NCBI GenBank assembly: GCA_015832175.1
Contig: WJXW01000013.1
Location: forward strand, 248,001 to 312,000
Direction: 5' to 3'
Source: Paraphaeosphaeria minitans
Lineage: Eukaryota; Ascomycota; Dothideomycetes; Pleosporales; Didymosphaeriaceae
DNA: 64,000 nucleotides
The notes beneath the pieces were generated by a model that ran no database searches, was not told the origin of the DNA, and saw only the letters and a program-made list of their open reading frames with translations. This document shows positions 1-10,286 of the stretch, piece after piece. A program made the position numbers and the translations under genes. How positions within the stretch are numbered: the stretch's first letter is position 1; each line of letters begins with the position of its first letter.

Positions 1-1707
1 CTCGACCATATCGCTACTATAGATGTAACGAGGCAAAAAGGTCAGCAACTCCACGATGGTGACATCCAGAGGGTTGCCTTGCATGGCGGGTGGGAATGGA
101 ATGCTCCCAGAGGGGAAATCATTCAGTTGCTTGCCCACTACACCGGGCTTGGTAAGGGGTTGGACCCCCTTAAGCTTCTTTGGCTTTCCAGGCGGAGGTT
201 GGACTGTGGATTCTTGTGCATGAGAAGCAGTCTGCTTACGCTTCTGGAGTACAGGCTGCTTACGCTTCTGGGGCACAGACTGCTTAAGCTTCTGGGGCAC
301 AGACTGCTTAAGCTTCTGGGGCACAGACTGCTTAAGCTTCTGGGGTACGAAGATCACTTGTTGCTGCACCGGACGAGGTGCGCGCGGAGACGGAAGATCA
401 CCACTTTGGAAGTGGTTGCCAAGCGGGGACTGCTGGACTGTAGGCCGAATCTGATGCCGACCATTGAGGGGCGAGAAGTTTTCCGGCGACCATTGGACAG
501 GTGAGTTGATGTAAGCGTCCGTAGCTTCGTCATATCCGTCCGCAGAAAATGCACCTGGGGTCATTGGCGAGCCTAACGCCGAAGAGTATAGGGAGTATCC
601 GGTCTTTGGAACGTGAGTGGGATGAAGAGACAGTTTAGGATCGTCTTTTTTCCAGGCACTACGTACAAAAGGCTTCTGGTAACCTTGCTGGGACTCCTTC
701 TGGACCTCCTCTCGTGGTTTAGGGGACGTCCGAGCCTCGTGGCTAGCGTTTTCGCGCTCATCGGCCGGTTGCAGTACCTGCGTTGCAGGAACTTCGGAGA
801 GTTTGTAGGAATGCTGGAACGGTGACTGCTGGAAGGATGAATGCTCGGAAGTGGACTGATGGAAGGGTGATTGTTCGAACAGTGACTGCTCGAAAGGGGA
901 CCGCTGGAAGGGTGAATGTTCGAATGGTGACGGGTTGAACGGTGACTGCTGGAAAGGCGACTGCTGGAAAGGCGACTGCTGGAATGGCGACAGCTGGAAC
1001 GGCGACTGCTGGAACGGCGACTGCTTAGGCAGCGTGCCAGCTTCTTGGAACTGCTGAGGCAATTTGAACTCAAAGGCTGTTGAAGTGGGCGGACGGTTGA
1101 ACTGAGTCATGCCGCCTCGAAGCTGCTGAGGAAAACCAATCTCAGGCACTGAGCTCAGGTCCGCAGAGAGTGCCTGCTGGAATGTCATGGAAGCATTCTG
1201 ATCCGGTTGAGAGATGGTATTGCGCCGACCCCGAGGTTGCTCATCGACTATGCTAGGCATGCCCAGGAACTGAGGCGGCCGATACATGACGCCCGCCACC
1301 AGTGCAGCCGCCTGCAGAGGGAAGTTCTCGATGTCCTCGTTCACTGCGTGCAGACCCTCCGCCATACGGCTGGACTGGTTCCAAAACTCGATAAGATCTC
1401 GCTCTCGCTCGATGCGCGTGTCAAGGATGTCCTGGGGAGACAGCACACGTAGATTGCAGTCATGTTGGCCATCTCGGAGATTACGAACGAGGATGTCGGT
1501 GAGGCTGAGAGAGCTTTTTGGGTTTGCGGGATCCTGACCGCTCGCGGAGGTAACATGCGCGAAGGTGTTCATCAGATCAGATTGTGCGTCGAGGATGAGA
1601 GCGAGGACCTGCTCATAGATAGGTGGCGCAGGCGTGAGGAAATTGGAGCCTTGTGAGTCCATTGTGTTAGTGTTAGGGGGGGACGAAGAAGACGAAGATT
1701 CATCCAT
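1..1707 (-). CDS. Low-complexity hypothetical protein, 3' end outside the window
   Basis: This frame stays open on the minus strand from an ATG at 1707 (context AACAATGGA) to the left edge, 569 codons without a stop; a second in-frame ATG lies at 1662. I do not recognise the family. The first ~190 residues look like an ordinary folded or helical region. Next comes an array of a six-residue unit (FQQSPF and variants such as FEHSPF, FNPSPF, FQRSPF), about a dozen copies encoded at roughly 820-1025, then a Ser/Pro/Gln-rich stretch. Near the left edge four to five copies of an eight-residue unit (QKLKQSVP and variants) are encoded at about 237-350. Such Gln/Pro/Ser repeats suggest a disordered regulatory, nuclear or scaffold protein, which is inference only. 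No intron is needed in the visible part. Coding status rests on the long open frame and the in-frame amino-acid repeats. Confidence 0.7.
   Translation of the reverse strand, partial: MDESSSSSSPPNTNTMDSQGSNFLTPAPPIYEQVLALILDAQSDLMNTFAHVTSASGQDPANPKSSLSLTDILVRNLRDGQHDCNLRVLSPQDILDTRIERERDLIEFWNQSSRMAEGLHAVNEDIENFPLQAAALVAGVMYRPPQFLGMPSIVDEQPRGRRNTISQPDQNASMTFQQALSADLSSVPEIGFPQQLRGGMTQFNRPPTSTAFEFKLPQQFQEAGTLPKQSPFQQSPFQLSPFQQSPFQQSPFQQSPFNPSPFEHSPFQRSPFEQSLFEQSPFHQSTSEHSSFQQSPFQHSYKLSEVPATQVLQPADERENASHEARTSPKPREEVQKESQQGYQKPFVRSAWKKDDPKLSLHPTHVPKTGYSLYSSALGSPMTPGAFSADGYDEATDAYINSPVQWSPENFSPLNGRHQIRPTVQQSPLGNHFQSGDLPSPRAPRPVQQQVIFVPQKLKQSVPQKLKQSVPQKLKQSVPQKRKQPVLQKRKQTASHAQESTVQPPPGKPKKLKGVQPLTKPGVVGKQLNDFPSGSIPFPPAMQGNPLDVTIVELLTFLPRYIYSSDMVE
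237..350 (-). repeat. 24-bp in-frame tandem repeat (QKLKQSVP units)
   Basis: Four to five 24-bp units occur in tandem; three are nearly identical and two are variants. They encode a basic Gln/Lys repeat within the left-edge gene. Confidence 0.8.
820..1025 (-). repeat. 18-bp in-frame minisatellite (FQQSPF units)
   Basis: About a dozen imperfect 18-bp units run in tandem inside the left-edge gene. The units nearest 1025 are almost identical and those nearest 820 are more diverged. All changes seen keep the reading frame and the Ser-Pro-Phe core, as expected if the peptide repeat is under selection. Confidence 0.85.
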
Positions 1708-3655
1708 TGTTTTTGTCGGTGCAATGTTCCGTCGCAATTGGAGTTGGCGAATCAAGGGTGTAGTCGCTGGACTTGAAATCGGGGTATGCCTTCGGGAGCA
1801 GAGTATGGTTGACGTTGGTGTGCTTTATCGTTGCTATCTCTGGTGGAGGCTTTGGGGTGTGTGACACTGGGGCAGTGAGGCGGCAGGGAATATTATACGC
1901 ATGGGAGAGGGAGTTGGGGTGAATGTCAGTGTCCTCACAACGCGTCGCGCGACATAGTACGCACATGATGCAGCCATAGCGCCCTACTTCCTTATTATGT
2001 TACTCTAAATCATACAATAGCGCGATGAGATGTCGCTGTGACCACGGTGGCAGTTCTACGTGGGGAGATGGAGAGGGTCGATTCGAGGCGAGGCGTTCAT
2101 AATTTTCCCGACAAAAAAAACACTCGCCTGCAAATCGCAACTACTAAACCTATCTTCAAGACAATAGCGCTGGTTGTATCATCATAAGGTAAAACACAAG
2201 TGTAAGCAACGACGGTCACCTCGTAGACGAATAGGTAACGCGGTTGATCGTAAGCAGAAATGCAGAGCACTGACAGTCTACCCATCTTAAACGTCCTCTG
2301 CAACGAATCACTTCAACGCAAATGATAAATAAAGAGTTTCCGATTCCCAGAGATAATACGTGAGCCGTAAAATAAGGCACTGGCGGCCGCCTCGTAAACG
2401 ACGCGCAAAATGTTTCTGACGATATTTCCAAGGCACAGACAGTCTTTGCATCTCAATCTCCCTCAACCACGCGTCTCCTCGACCCGTTATAACCGCTTAC
2501 GAGCATTTACCTTACAAAGTTGCTAACTAGGCCTTCCCAGCAAGGTACTGGCAGCCGCCTCGTCGAAAGCTAGCCCAGCTTACCCGTAGGCGTTGCACTG
2601 GTCGAAAAGACGCCTGCAGATATTGACTCCCCATCTAATTTTATACCATAAGTGAGCAGACCCTAGCCCAGAAGCCCCAGAAATGCTTTCGCGAGATATT
2701 AGCTACCCTCATATGTAAACCAAAACCAAAAGGCAAAGTACCGAGGGCCGCCCCATAATAAATTACCCCGCAAAGCTCAACCTCAGCGACCCTCGCGCTA
2801 CGAGGATCTCATTCATCGTCCCAAGAAGTAGGTATAGGAAACGAGACAAGAGCGCCGCGGAACCGAATCACGGCGGCTCCCGCTCTTCAGCACTTCGATC
2901 GCCCGCCAACGGCCGATGACCAGATGACCCAGAATTTACACGCATTATCATGAAGTATGGGAAGAAGAAAGGAAAACAGCGACGCGGAACCGAATCGCAT
3001 GGCACCCGTCCTTCAGCACTTCGACCGGGTGGTAAACGGTCGACCCTAGCTAGGAATATCTAAACGATCACTACCGTATGTATTAAGCGCACTGCAACAC
3101 CACAAGATAGCCAGCACGAGTTCCACGCTGGAGAAAATTATTACAGCTCGCACAGAGCTTTGTCTGTAATCCGATCCCGTAGATCTTTACTTGCATCGCG
3201 AGCACTCAGCCTGCCCTAGCGCAGGCACCAGAGGACGTCGTATAGATCACTGGTGCGCAGAATGTTGATAATTGGACAGCATTTCCTTGAGGATTTCCTG
3301 GACTTGCGCACAAAGCGAGCCGTTGGATCGGCGTCATGAGCGTTGGTGACCCCCTCGAGGAGCTTCAACGAGGTGTGCGCGAGGGCCCGTGGAGGTTTGG
3401 ATGTTCATGTACGGATGCGATATTTGCAGACTCATGCATAGTGGAGACTACATCCAGCATCTAGAAAAGGAAGACCATGTCGTGAGATAGATCACAGCGA
3501 GCCACTAGGTAAGTACACGACCTCGACGTCTAAATCATCGCACTGGGCAGCACCCGCCCACCCAACCATGCACATTCCATCGCCCGATTAAGTACCTCTG
3601 GACGACCTCTAGCCTCCATCTCCACCACATCACCACACTAACCCAGCAATCCACG
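1708..3655. other. Gene-free interval, 1.9 kb
   Basis: No ORF here resembles a protein. The interval holds the 5' region of the left-edge gene and the 3' flank of the esterase. Short similar blocks recur (GGCGGCCGCCTCGT-like at about 2383, 2551 and 2743), and a clearer imperfect duplication is listed separately. No tRNA or known RNA was seen. Confidence 0.6.
2855..3046 (+). repeat. Imperfect direct repeat, two ~65-bp copies
   Basis: The copies at about 2857-2921 and 2980-3045 share the order GCGGAACCGAATC, a CGGCT/GGCAC block, TTCAGCACTTCGA and AACGG, with scattered substitutions and small indels, and start about 123 bp apart. It may be the relic of a longer repeat family. No coding potential was seen. 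Confidence 0.6.
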
Positions 3656-5481
3656 TCAATAATGCTTCTCCCATATATACTCCTTCCACGCCCCACACTT
3701 CCCCGTCCCATCCCTCCCCACCCCAACCCCGGCCTCCCCATCGCTCCCAAACACCATAACCGTCGCCCCCTCCTCCCCCGCCACCTTCCACTCCTCGATA
3801 GGCGCCCTCCAGGGATCCCGCGCAAACGCCGCCCACGCGCGACGCATCGTGTTGCTAAGGATGCTCTGCTCGCGCGTCGCGCCCGTGAGGTTGTACGTCG
3901 AGAAGACGATCGGGATCTCGGAGGAGTGGTATGCGAGCTGGGCTGGCACGGGCCAGCGGTCGTCGGTGAGATGTGGGAGGCGAGTGTTGGGGAAGGTGGC
4001 GTTGAAGAGGTAGCGGTAGGTGGGTACGTAGCGAGTGCTTGAGTTGCTCAGGAACACAGCTGGCTGGGTCTTGCATTAGCGTGGGGGCTTTTCCTTTTTC
4101 CTTTCTTTTTTTTTGGAGATTGCCATGTCATTTCGTCTCCATCATCATTACTTCCATCAGAGGAGGAGGGGGATGAGAGGAGGGGAGGAGTGTCTTACAC
4201 AGTGAAAATTCCAATCCGTATGAATCTGCGATAATATGCTCTGATTGTCGAAGCGTCCCTCAGCCGGGTTGAGACTATACGCTTCGAGCATCTTGGTCTT
4301 GAGCGCGGTTTCGTTGGGAAACACAGTCTTGAAATAGCGATCTATATCGGTCCCATTCTTCGCGGCGTAGTAGCTCCCATCTTCCACGGTGCTCCCCCCG
4401 ATCACCGGGACGCGGGCGAACCGCCCAGCTTCGCGCCGAAGCCGTGGATCGCACACGATGGTCACGTTGTCGCCCGCCATGCCGAAGCCTATGTTGAATT
4501 TCTCCTGTGCATAGCGGATCGAGGCTGCGGGGGTGTCCATGACGCAGGCGAAGGGGGATGTCGTATTTGTGCAGTTGATGCGGTCGAGGAGGGTGTTCCA
4601 CGAGGCGAAGTTGGTGTTGTTGCAGTTGGGGAGGGGGTTGTAGGAATATGTCCCGCTCTCCATGATGCCAGCGCGGAAAGGGGGGCCTTTGGGCCACGGC
4701 GAGGTGAGCAGGACATCGACGGCATACCCGCCTGCTGACTGCCCAAAGATGGTAACGCGTTTGGGGTCGCCGCCAAAGGCATGGATGTTGCGCTGGACCC
4801 AATCTAACCCGGCGCGCTGGTCGAGCAGGCCGAGGTTGCGCTCTGTGAGGTTGGCGATGTCTGGCGCAATAGGGAAGCCAAAGACGTTTGTGCGGTAGTT
4901 TACGGAGACGAGGATTACGTTCTCGAGGGCGGCAAAGTGCGAGCCGTGGTAAATGGGTTGCCCAGCGTTGCCGAAGTTGAACCCGCCGCCGTAGATCCAG
5001 TATAGGACAGGGTAGCGAGGCGTGCGGAACCAGGTTTTCCATGACTTCCTGGGGGCGAAGACGTTGAGGTAGAGGCAATCTTCGTCTTCATCTGGGCGTG
5101 GAAGGCTGAAGACGTCTTGGATAAAATCGCGGTCTTCAATTGGTCCTCGCGGCGTAGTCAGCACCACTTGCCCAGGGGCTTAAGTGTGTAATGGAACCTA
5201 CTAAACGCCTGTATGCAAGCCGGCTTGAAGGCCTTGGTATCAATGGGTTTTGACCAGCTTGTCGGTTTCGGCACCGCAAACCTCTTACTGCCCACCGGCG
5301 CCTCCGCGAACGGGATACCCAGGTAATTATTGACCGCAGCCGTCGCCCCGTTCACCCTCGTCGTAGTCCCGACAATAATACCGCCATCTATGGTCGCCGT
5401 CGGATTGCCATATACCAGTCTGCCGGCTACATTCCAAGGCGCGGATGTCAACAGAGCCACGGCACCGGCGGCGATCTTCAT
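3656..5481 (-). CDS. Type-B carboxylesterase (alpha/beta hydrolase), probably secreted
   Basis: Exons 5481-5202, 5145-4199 and 4063-3656 give 544 residues. The introns are 5201-5146 (GTAGGT...GAG) and 4198-4064 (GTAAGA...CAG); phases match and the joins restore family sequence (FHC followed by PAV). The protein begins with a short hydrophobic segment ending near WNVAG, a likely signal peptide. The family pattern includes DEDCLYLNVF, the oxyanion-hole stretch YGGGFNFGN, nucleophile elbow GQSAGG with Ser230, and a His near residue 455 in YHSSEIP; an acidic residue in GSTVEDG is the probable third triad member. Known relatives hydrolyse carboxylic esters (cholinesterase/lipase-like). Substrate cannot be inferred. 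Upstream sequence 5482-6262 carries no gene. Confidence 0.88.
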
Positions 5482-6262
5482 ATTCTCAAACTGTTGGAGG
5501 AGAGTCTATTGGACTACAGGCCGGAAAGGTGAGGATGCGGGGTTCAAGCGCGTTTTATATATAGGCCCTGCCGGCAGTTCGCAGGGACAGGGAGTGTGAG
5601 TCTGTGTGACCCCGCATGCTGGACGGTGGTGGTGATTCGCATTACGGCTAAAGACGATTGAATCGAGCATGGGGAGGCTGCTGGTCGGAACAAAGCATGC
5701 GGACTAGGAAGTATCACGAGAACGGGTTCCGAGCGGATTGTGGTAGTTCCTCACATGGGATCATGTGTGGTGATAGGGTCGGTGCACGCTGGCTCGATCT
5801 TGTACTAAGACGCTGTCTAGATTGAGAAATCGGTACATGTTCTACGCAAGGGATGCAAGCTGCAAGAATGGTGCTCACTGTACTATTTGCGTTCCAGGAT
5901 GTTGAAGCGGGCTCCCGATCTCGCCGGTCGCGTGTATGCGAGATTCTCGTACCCGGTTCCACAAGGTGGGTACCTCTCGCCCGAGCTTGGGAACTAGTCA
6001 GCGTTGCTCAGATGCGGTAGAGCAGTCTGTAGCGTCAAGACACCGCCAGCGCATCCGCGTCCTATATCACGCGGCTGCGACTTACCATCCCAAACAACGG
6101 ATGCCCTAGAGTCATGTTTGTATTGCTACCTAATCAACGCCAATCATCGGGGGCGAACCGCTACCGAGGGTATACGCAAATCATGCTGCAACTTCACCGT
6201 AACGCCTCGCCACGAGTTATAAGTATCGAGGTATATCACAAGTCTTCGGTAAGGGTGAGCCT
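5482..6262. other. Gene-free interval
   Basis: This is the 5' flank of the esterase gene and the 3' flank of the macrodomain gene. The small ORFs present (for example around 5714-5962) resemble nothing and have unremarkable composition. No RNA gene was recognised. Confidence 0.6.
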
Positions 6263-7154
6263 CTAGAGCTCGCCCTTTGGCGTGTCCTTTGCATCGCCCT
6301 TCTCCTTCACAGAGTCATATGCCGCCGCTTCGGTCTTCTGCTTCTTAGACGAAGGCTCCTCCGGGTGCTTGGGCTCGGTCGTGGGAGGATCGGGCAGCGT
6401 GGCAGCGATTTCTTCCTCGTCGGTCGAAGCCTTCGCACCACCGTCAGTCTCTTCGGCCTCGGCCACGGGAGGGAAGTGCTTGCTGTTGCCTCGCATTAGC
6501 GACATGGCGCTTGGCCATGTTGGTGTGAACTTACGAGACGTTCTTGTAATATATATCCTGGTCCTTTTGCAGGAAGTTGCAGAAGATGATGCGCTGCAGC
6601 CCGTCGCCTTTGCCCTCGTCGAGAAACTTGCGCACTTCGGACAAAGCGTCATTGCAAGCCTTGACGTTCGGGTACGAGAAGACACCGGTGCTGATGGCTG
6701 GGAAGGCAATGCTCTTCAATTGGTGTTCGACGGCCAGCTCCAGCCCGCGTCGGTAGCAGCTCTTGAGCTTCGCCTGGGCGTCCTCGGGACCGAGCGCGTA
6801 CCAGCGTGGACCGACGGCGTGTATGACTTTCTTCGAGGGCAAGTCGTAGCCGTCGGTGATCTTGGCGTCGCCTGCGTCGCAGCCATCGAGCCCGCGGCAC
6901 TCGTCTACCAGATCAGGACCTGCTGCGCGGTGGATGGCGCCATCCACGCCGCCGCCCCCAAGCAAGGCCTCGTTGGCAGCGTTGACGATGCCGTCGATAA
7001 CAAGGGAGGTGATGTCTGCCTTTATGATGGAGATCTTATCGTTGAATGTCGCGTTTGATTCGTGCGACGGCAAGTGGTCTGCATCCAGCGGAATGCGGGA
7101 GAGCTTGTAGAGCAGGCTGAGGGTGGGGATCTGGTCGAGCTGCAGGTCGGCCAT
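6263..7154 (-). CDS. Macrodomain protein (MacroD-type ADP-ribose binding/hydrolase)
   Basis: Exons 7154-6535 and 6482-6263 are joined across a 52-nt intron (GTAAGT...CAG) to give 279 residues. A macro domain fills most of the protein: IVNAANEALLGGGGVDGAIH is the MacroD-type ADP-ribose-binding signature, followed by ISTGVFSYP, which matches the phosphate-binding loop. Family members remove ADP-ribose from acidic residues or deacetylate O-acetyl-ADP-ribose. The C-terminal ~70 residues are acidic and low complexity with a lysine patch SSKKQKTE that could be a nuclear signal. I chose the ATG at 7154 (MADLQLDQ) because the longer frame to 7319 runs into an imperfect DNA repeat and reads as low-quality peptide; an N-terminal extension cannot be excluded. 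Confidence 0.9.
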
Positions 7155-7195
7155 TTTGGGGTTGACTGAGGGATTCCGGCGGGCGTGGTGCAAAG

Positions 7196-7342
7196 GTCGT
7201 GTTGAAGCTGTGGGTGATCGAGTCGAGCGTGTGTGAAGCTCGTAGTGCAGCTGCCGGTGATCGAGTCGAGCCTGTGGGATGCTCGTGGGGATGCTCGTGT
7301 TGAAGCTGTGGATGACCAAGTCGAGCCTGTGCGAAACATGAA
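7196..7342 (+). repeat. Imperfect ~50-bp tandem repeat upstream of the macrodomain gene
   Basis: Three imperfect copies of a unit containing GTTGAAGCTGTGGGTGAT or CTGCCGGTGAT followed by CGAGTCGAGC and TGTG lie just 5' of the macrodomain start. The rest of the 7155-7520 gap shows nothing else. Confidence 0.75.
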
Positions 7343-7520
7343 TCCATCGTGTTTGCGCCGCATCGTGCCTGCCTGGAGCTGGCGCGCGGGGAAGGAGCTT
7401 GGGCCACCGGAGTGTTTACGACGCACGAGCCAATCGCACAACCGAATGTGGTTAGTATACACAGTAGTCGAGGTGGGTGACTACACCAGGTTGGAGGTTG
7501 GAGGGTTCTTTTTCGAGCCT

Positions 7521-9104
7521 TCACCACTCCGCAGCCACCGAATACTTCTCCCACCCACCCCGTGTATCAGCCTTCTTCCACTCGTCCATCCCATCTGAAA
7601 TGCCTTCTGCGCCTACCTTCCAGTCCCCTCTTTCCACCATACCGACCCAGCTCCTAAGCACCTGCACCAGCCTAACCGGGTGGCTCTTGATGAATGGCTG
7701 ACGTCCCGTCTGGTACACCTCATCGTGGCAATCTTGCGAGTTCGCCGACTCGTCATGTGGGTTTTCGCCAAATGCCGTGCCGTCCGCTTTCTTCGCCCAC
7801 CCGTTTCCCCCGATCGCGTACGGCAGAACGAGGACGACGGCATCGTCATGCTGGTTGTTCCCGTCGTCGCAGGCGTGGAAGTACAGCCCTGTGGGGTAGT
7901 TGGAGAGGTTGAACGGGTACCCGAAGATGTCGTAAGGGTAGATGTTGGGGTGGGGGTCTGGGCGGGTGTACGTTTTGGAGGAGCGGAAGAGGTGGATTGG
8001 AGGGGAGTGAAACCAGTCGCGGTGGTCCTGTGGGATTGTGGCGGGGATGTTGAAGAAGGGTTGGGAGACGATGGAGGAGGGTGTTGGGAGGGAGAGGCCG
8101 GGGGCAATGAAGTTGAAGTTCAAGTTCGGACGGCGGGCGCGGGTGAGGAAGTCGTGCGCGAAGCCCGGAGGGATGTGTGCGGCGTCGAGGGCTGCTTTGT
8201 CAAAGAGAGTACTGGGTTCGGCGGTTGGTGGTGGGTCGTTATGGGGCATGCGAGCCTCGATGGCAGACACGAGCTTGTCAAAGACTTCGACGGCTTCGTC
8301 CACCTGGTACTTTATATATGGCAGCAGTTCCCAGGGCCTCCATTCTGTGTTGGGACCCACGGTCTTTACTTTGCCGATGCGTATCATGTCGAGCCACGCT
8401 TCCAAGATGCTCTCAAGCGGATGCCACGTAATGCGGCCAGCGTCACACAGCCCATCGCTGTCGTGAATGCTCAGGGCCATGATGGCCACATTCTCCTCCG
8501 TGTCGAAGCTAGTACCTGGTCAGCATGTTCGTGCGCGCTGTGTGCATGCGAATACGCACATCAGACCCTCCGGATGCGACGAATGATTGACCGCAAAATA
8601 AAGCCTTATATATCTCCCAAGCCCGCTTACTTGTTGCAATTGGCCATGATGCTGCTCATACTGATTCACCCACCTTGGCGAGCAGATCCCATCCAGGAAC
8701 GCAAACATGTCGTCCCCGGGCGCCATCAGTGCACTCGCATAATAGTGGAAATACTGGTTTGGGTCTTGCATCTCATACGCGCCTTCGAGAAACGCGACAA
8801 GGGAGGTGGACAGTTTCCCGCGCACACTCTGCGCCGCCTGTCCGTGGTGCTCGAACCATGTCTTGGGATGAAAGTCCTCTGTGGATCGTCCCATGCCTTG
8901 CCATCCTAGGCGCACAATCTCATTGTGCAGCTTTATACAACGTGACACATTCATTACTGGCTTAGGGAGGAAAGACAGCCGCTCTGGTCGGAGGGAAGGG
9001 AAGAGGATGCCGATAATGACGGTGCCTACGGTGAGGGCGTAGATGATCCGGTCCATGAAGGGCAGCAGAGTAAGATCAACGTCGAAACAGTTCCATCTGG
9101 CCAA
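7521..9104 (-). CDS. Conserved fungal protein of unknown function
   Basis: Exons 9104-8674 and 8508-7521 give 472 residues. I place the intron at 8673-8509 (donor GTGGGT after AAG, branch-like CTGAC, acceptor TAG), which joins FLDGICSP to SFDTEENVAIMAL in phase; a GTATGA donor a few bases downstream is a weaker alternative. The N-terminus has one hydrophobic segment (about residues 17-36, LPFMDRIIYALTVGTVIIG), perhaps a membrane anchor. The remainder resembles, as I recall it, an uncharacterised family widespread in ascomycetes with the segments LGWQGMGRSTEDFHPKTWF, PGDDMFAFLD, WHPLESILEAW and VQVLRSWVGMVERGDW. No catalytic motif of a known enzyme is visible and I assign no function. Confidence 0.8.
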
Positions 9105-9329
9105 AATTTATGTTTCAAATCACAAAGGTCAATGGGAAGATTGTTATGTGTTGCAAATGTAATTTCCTAGAGTGGTGGGTCGCCCCCTGCCGGTGCAAGG
9201 ACCCAGTCTAACCGCAACGGGAAAGCGCGCACAATTAGCGCTTTCCTGTCTTGGTGGCGGCTAGGTCGTTGTCCGCTGCCTTTGATCAGACATCAATATC
9301 GTCCATTGGCACTCTGATACCTAATCCTC

Positions 9330-10286
9330 CTATTTCTCGCCCGCAATGAAATCTCTGATGGTTTGTTCCAGACCTACATCTTCCGCGAATCCCAGCTCCT
9401 TTGCCCGTGATGTGTCATATCTTCCAGGCCAGCTCAGAACGATCTTTTCGATCTTCTCATCCCTCTTCTCCTTCACCAAAGCTCGCGTCTCTTTTCCTCC
9501 AACCTTCTCAAGAGCCTCCAGGATTTCTCCGCTTGTCGCCGTGTACCCCGGCAGCAGCACCGTCCGGAAATGACCGAGCTTCCCCGCAGGAACATTCATG
9601 GCGTGGACAAGATTGTGGGCCAGCGTTCGGGGAGAGGCGAGCCAGAGTCCGATTTTTGGGTCGACGGGAAGTTCGCTTTCCTGTCCGTGAACTGGTTCCC
9701 TCACGATGCCTGACACAAATGATGAAGCAGCAGCGGTTGGAGCTCCAGCGCGGACGAAGATAGTTGGTAGGCGAACCACTCTACCATCGATGAGGCCTCT
9801 CCTTGAGTAGTCGTTAACAAGATACTCAACCATCAGCTTTTGCGTTCCGTATGAGCTCTCGGGCATGGGAACGACATCTGTCTCCGTTGCGACATTGCTT
9901 ACGGCAGCTCTTCCAAATACAGCGCACGAAGAAGTGAAAATGACTTTGGTGCCGGGCTTCTTCTCTCTGATGGTGTCGAGCAGTCCACGAACGCTGTCGA
10001 AGTTGACACTCAAGCCTAGCTCCAGATTCGCTTCCGAGCCACTCGACATGATACCGTGCAGGATGTAGACGGCATCTGGTGAGCGATCAATCAGAGCCTT
10101 ACGAGTGTCCGCTTGGGTCAAGTCCGCTCCGATACACTCGACCTTATCGGATTTCGTAGGGTTTGGAGGTGCTTGTACGTCGGCAAGGATGAGTTCCGCA
10201 TCGGGCGACGACTCGATAAGCTTCTTTGCTAGGGTCTGGCCAACAAACCCGCCGGCGCCGGTAATGATTACCTTCATGGTGGGCAA
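9330..10286 (-). CDS. NAD(P)-dependent SDR/epimerase, D-erythronate dehydrogenase-like
   Basis: A single exon encodes 318 residues, normal length for extended short-chain dehydrogenases. The N-terminal Rossmann motif ITGAGGFVG starts at about residue 8. The acidic end of beta-2 (LILADVQ) favours NAD. The active-site Ser region TSSCAVFG is followed by the YxxxK pair in SSYGTQK. The stretches LPTIFVRAG and SFVSGIVREP match what I know of D-erythronate dehydrogenase (DenD), which oxidises D-erythronate at C2 in four-carbon sugar-acid catabolism. No kinase or isomerase of that pathway lies next to it, so substrate is inferred from similarity only. The second Met (residue 4) is an alternative start. 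Confidence 0.85.
   Translation of the reverse strand: MPTMKVIITGAGGFVGQTLAKKLIESSPDAELILADVQAPPNPTKSDKVECIGADLTQADTRKALIDRSPDAVYILHGIMSSGSEANLELGLSVNFDSVRGLLDTIREKKPGTKVIFTSSCAVFGRAAVSNVATETDVVPMPESSYGTQKLMVEYLVNDYSRRGLIDGRVVRLPTIFVRAGAPTAAASSFVSGIVREPVHGQESELPVDPKIGLWLASPRTLAHNLVHAMNVPAGKLGHFRTVLLPGYTATSGEILEALEKVGGKETRALVKEKRDEKIEKIVLSWPGRYDTSRAKELGFAEDVGLEQTIRDFIAGEK

Noticed and set aside
6282..7058. 258-codon + frame antisense to the macrodomain gene
   Set aside because: It lies opposite conserved macrodomain coding sequence.
7680..8909. 409-codon + frame antisense to the conserved fungal gene at 7521-9104
   Set aside because: The minus strand carries spliced, family-like sequence; the + frame crosses the intron and is low quality.
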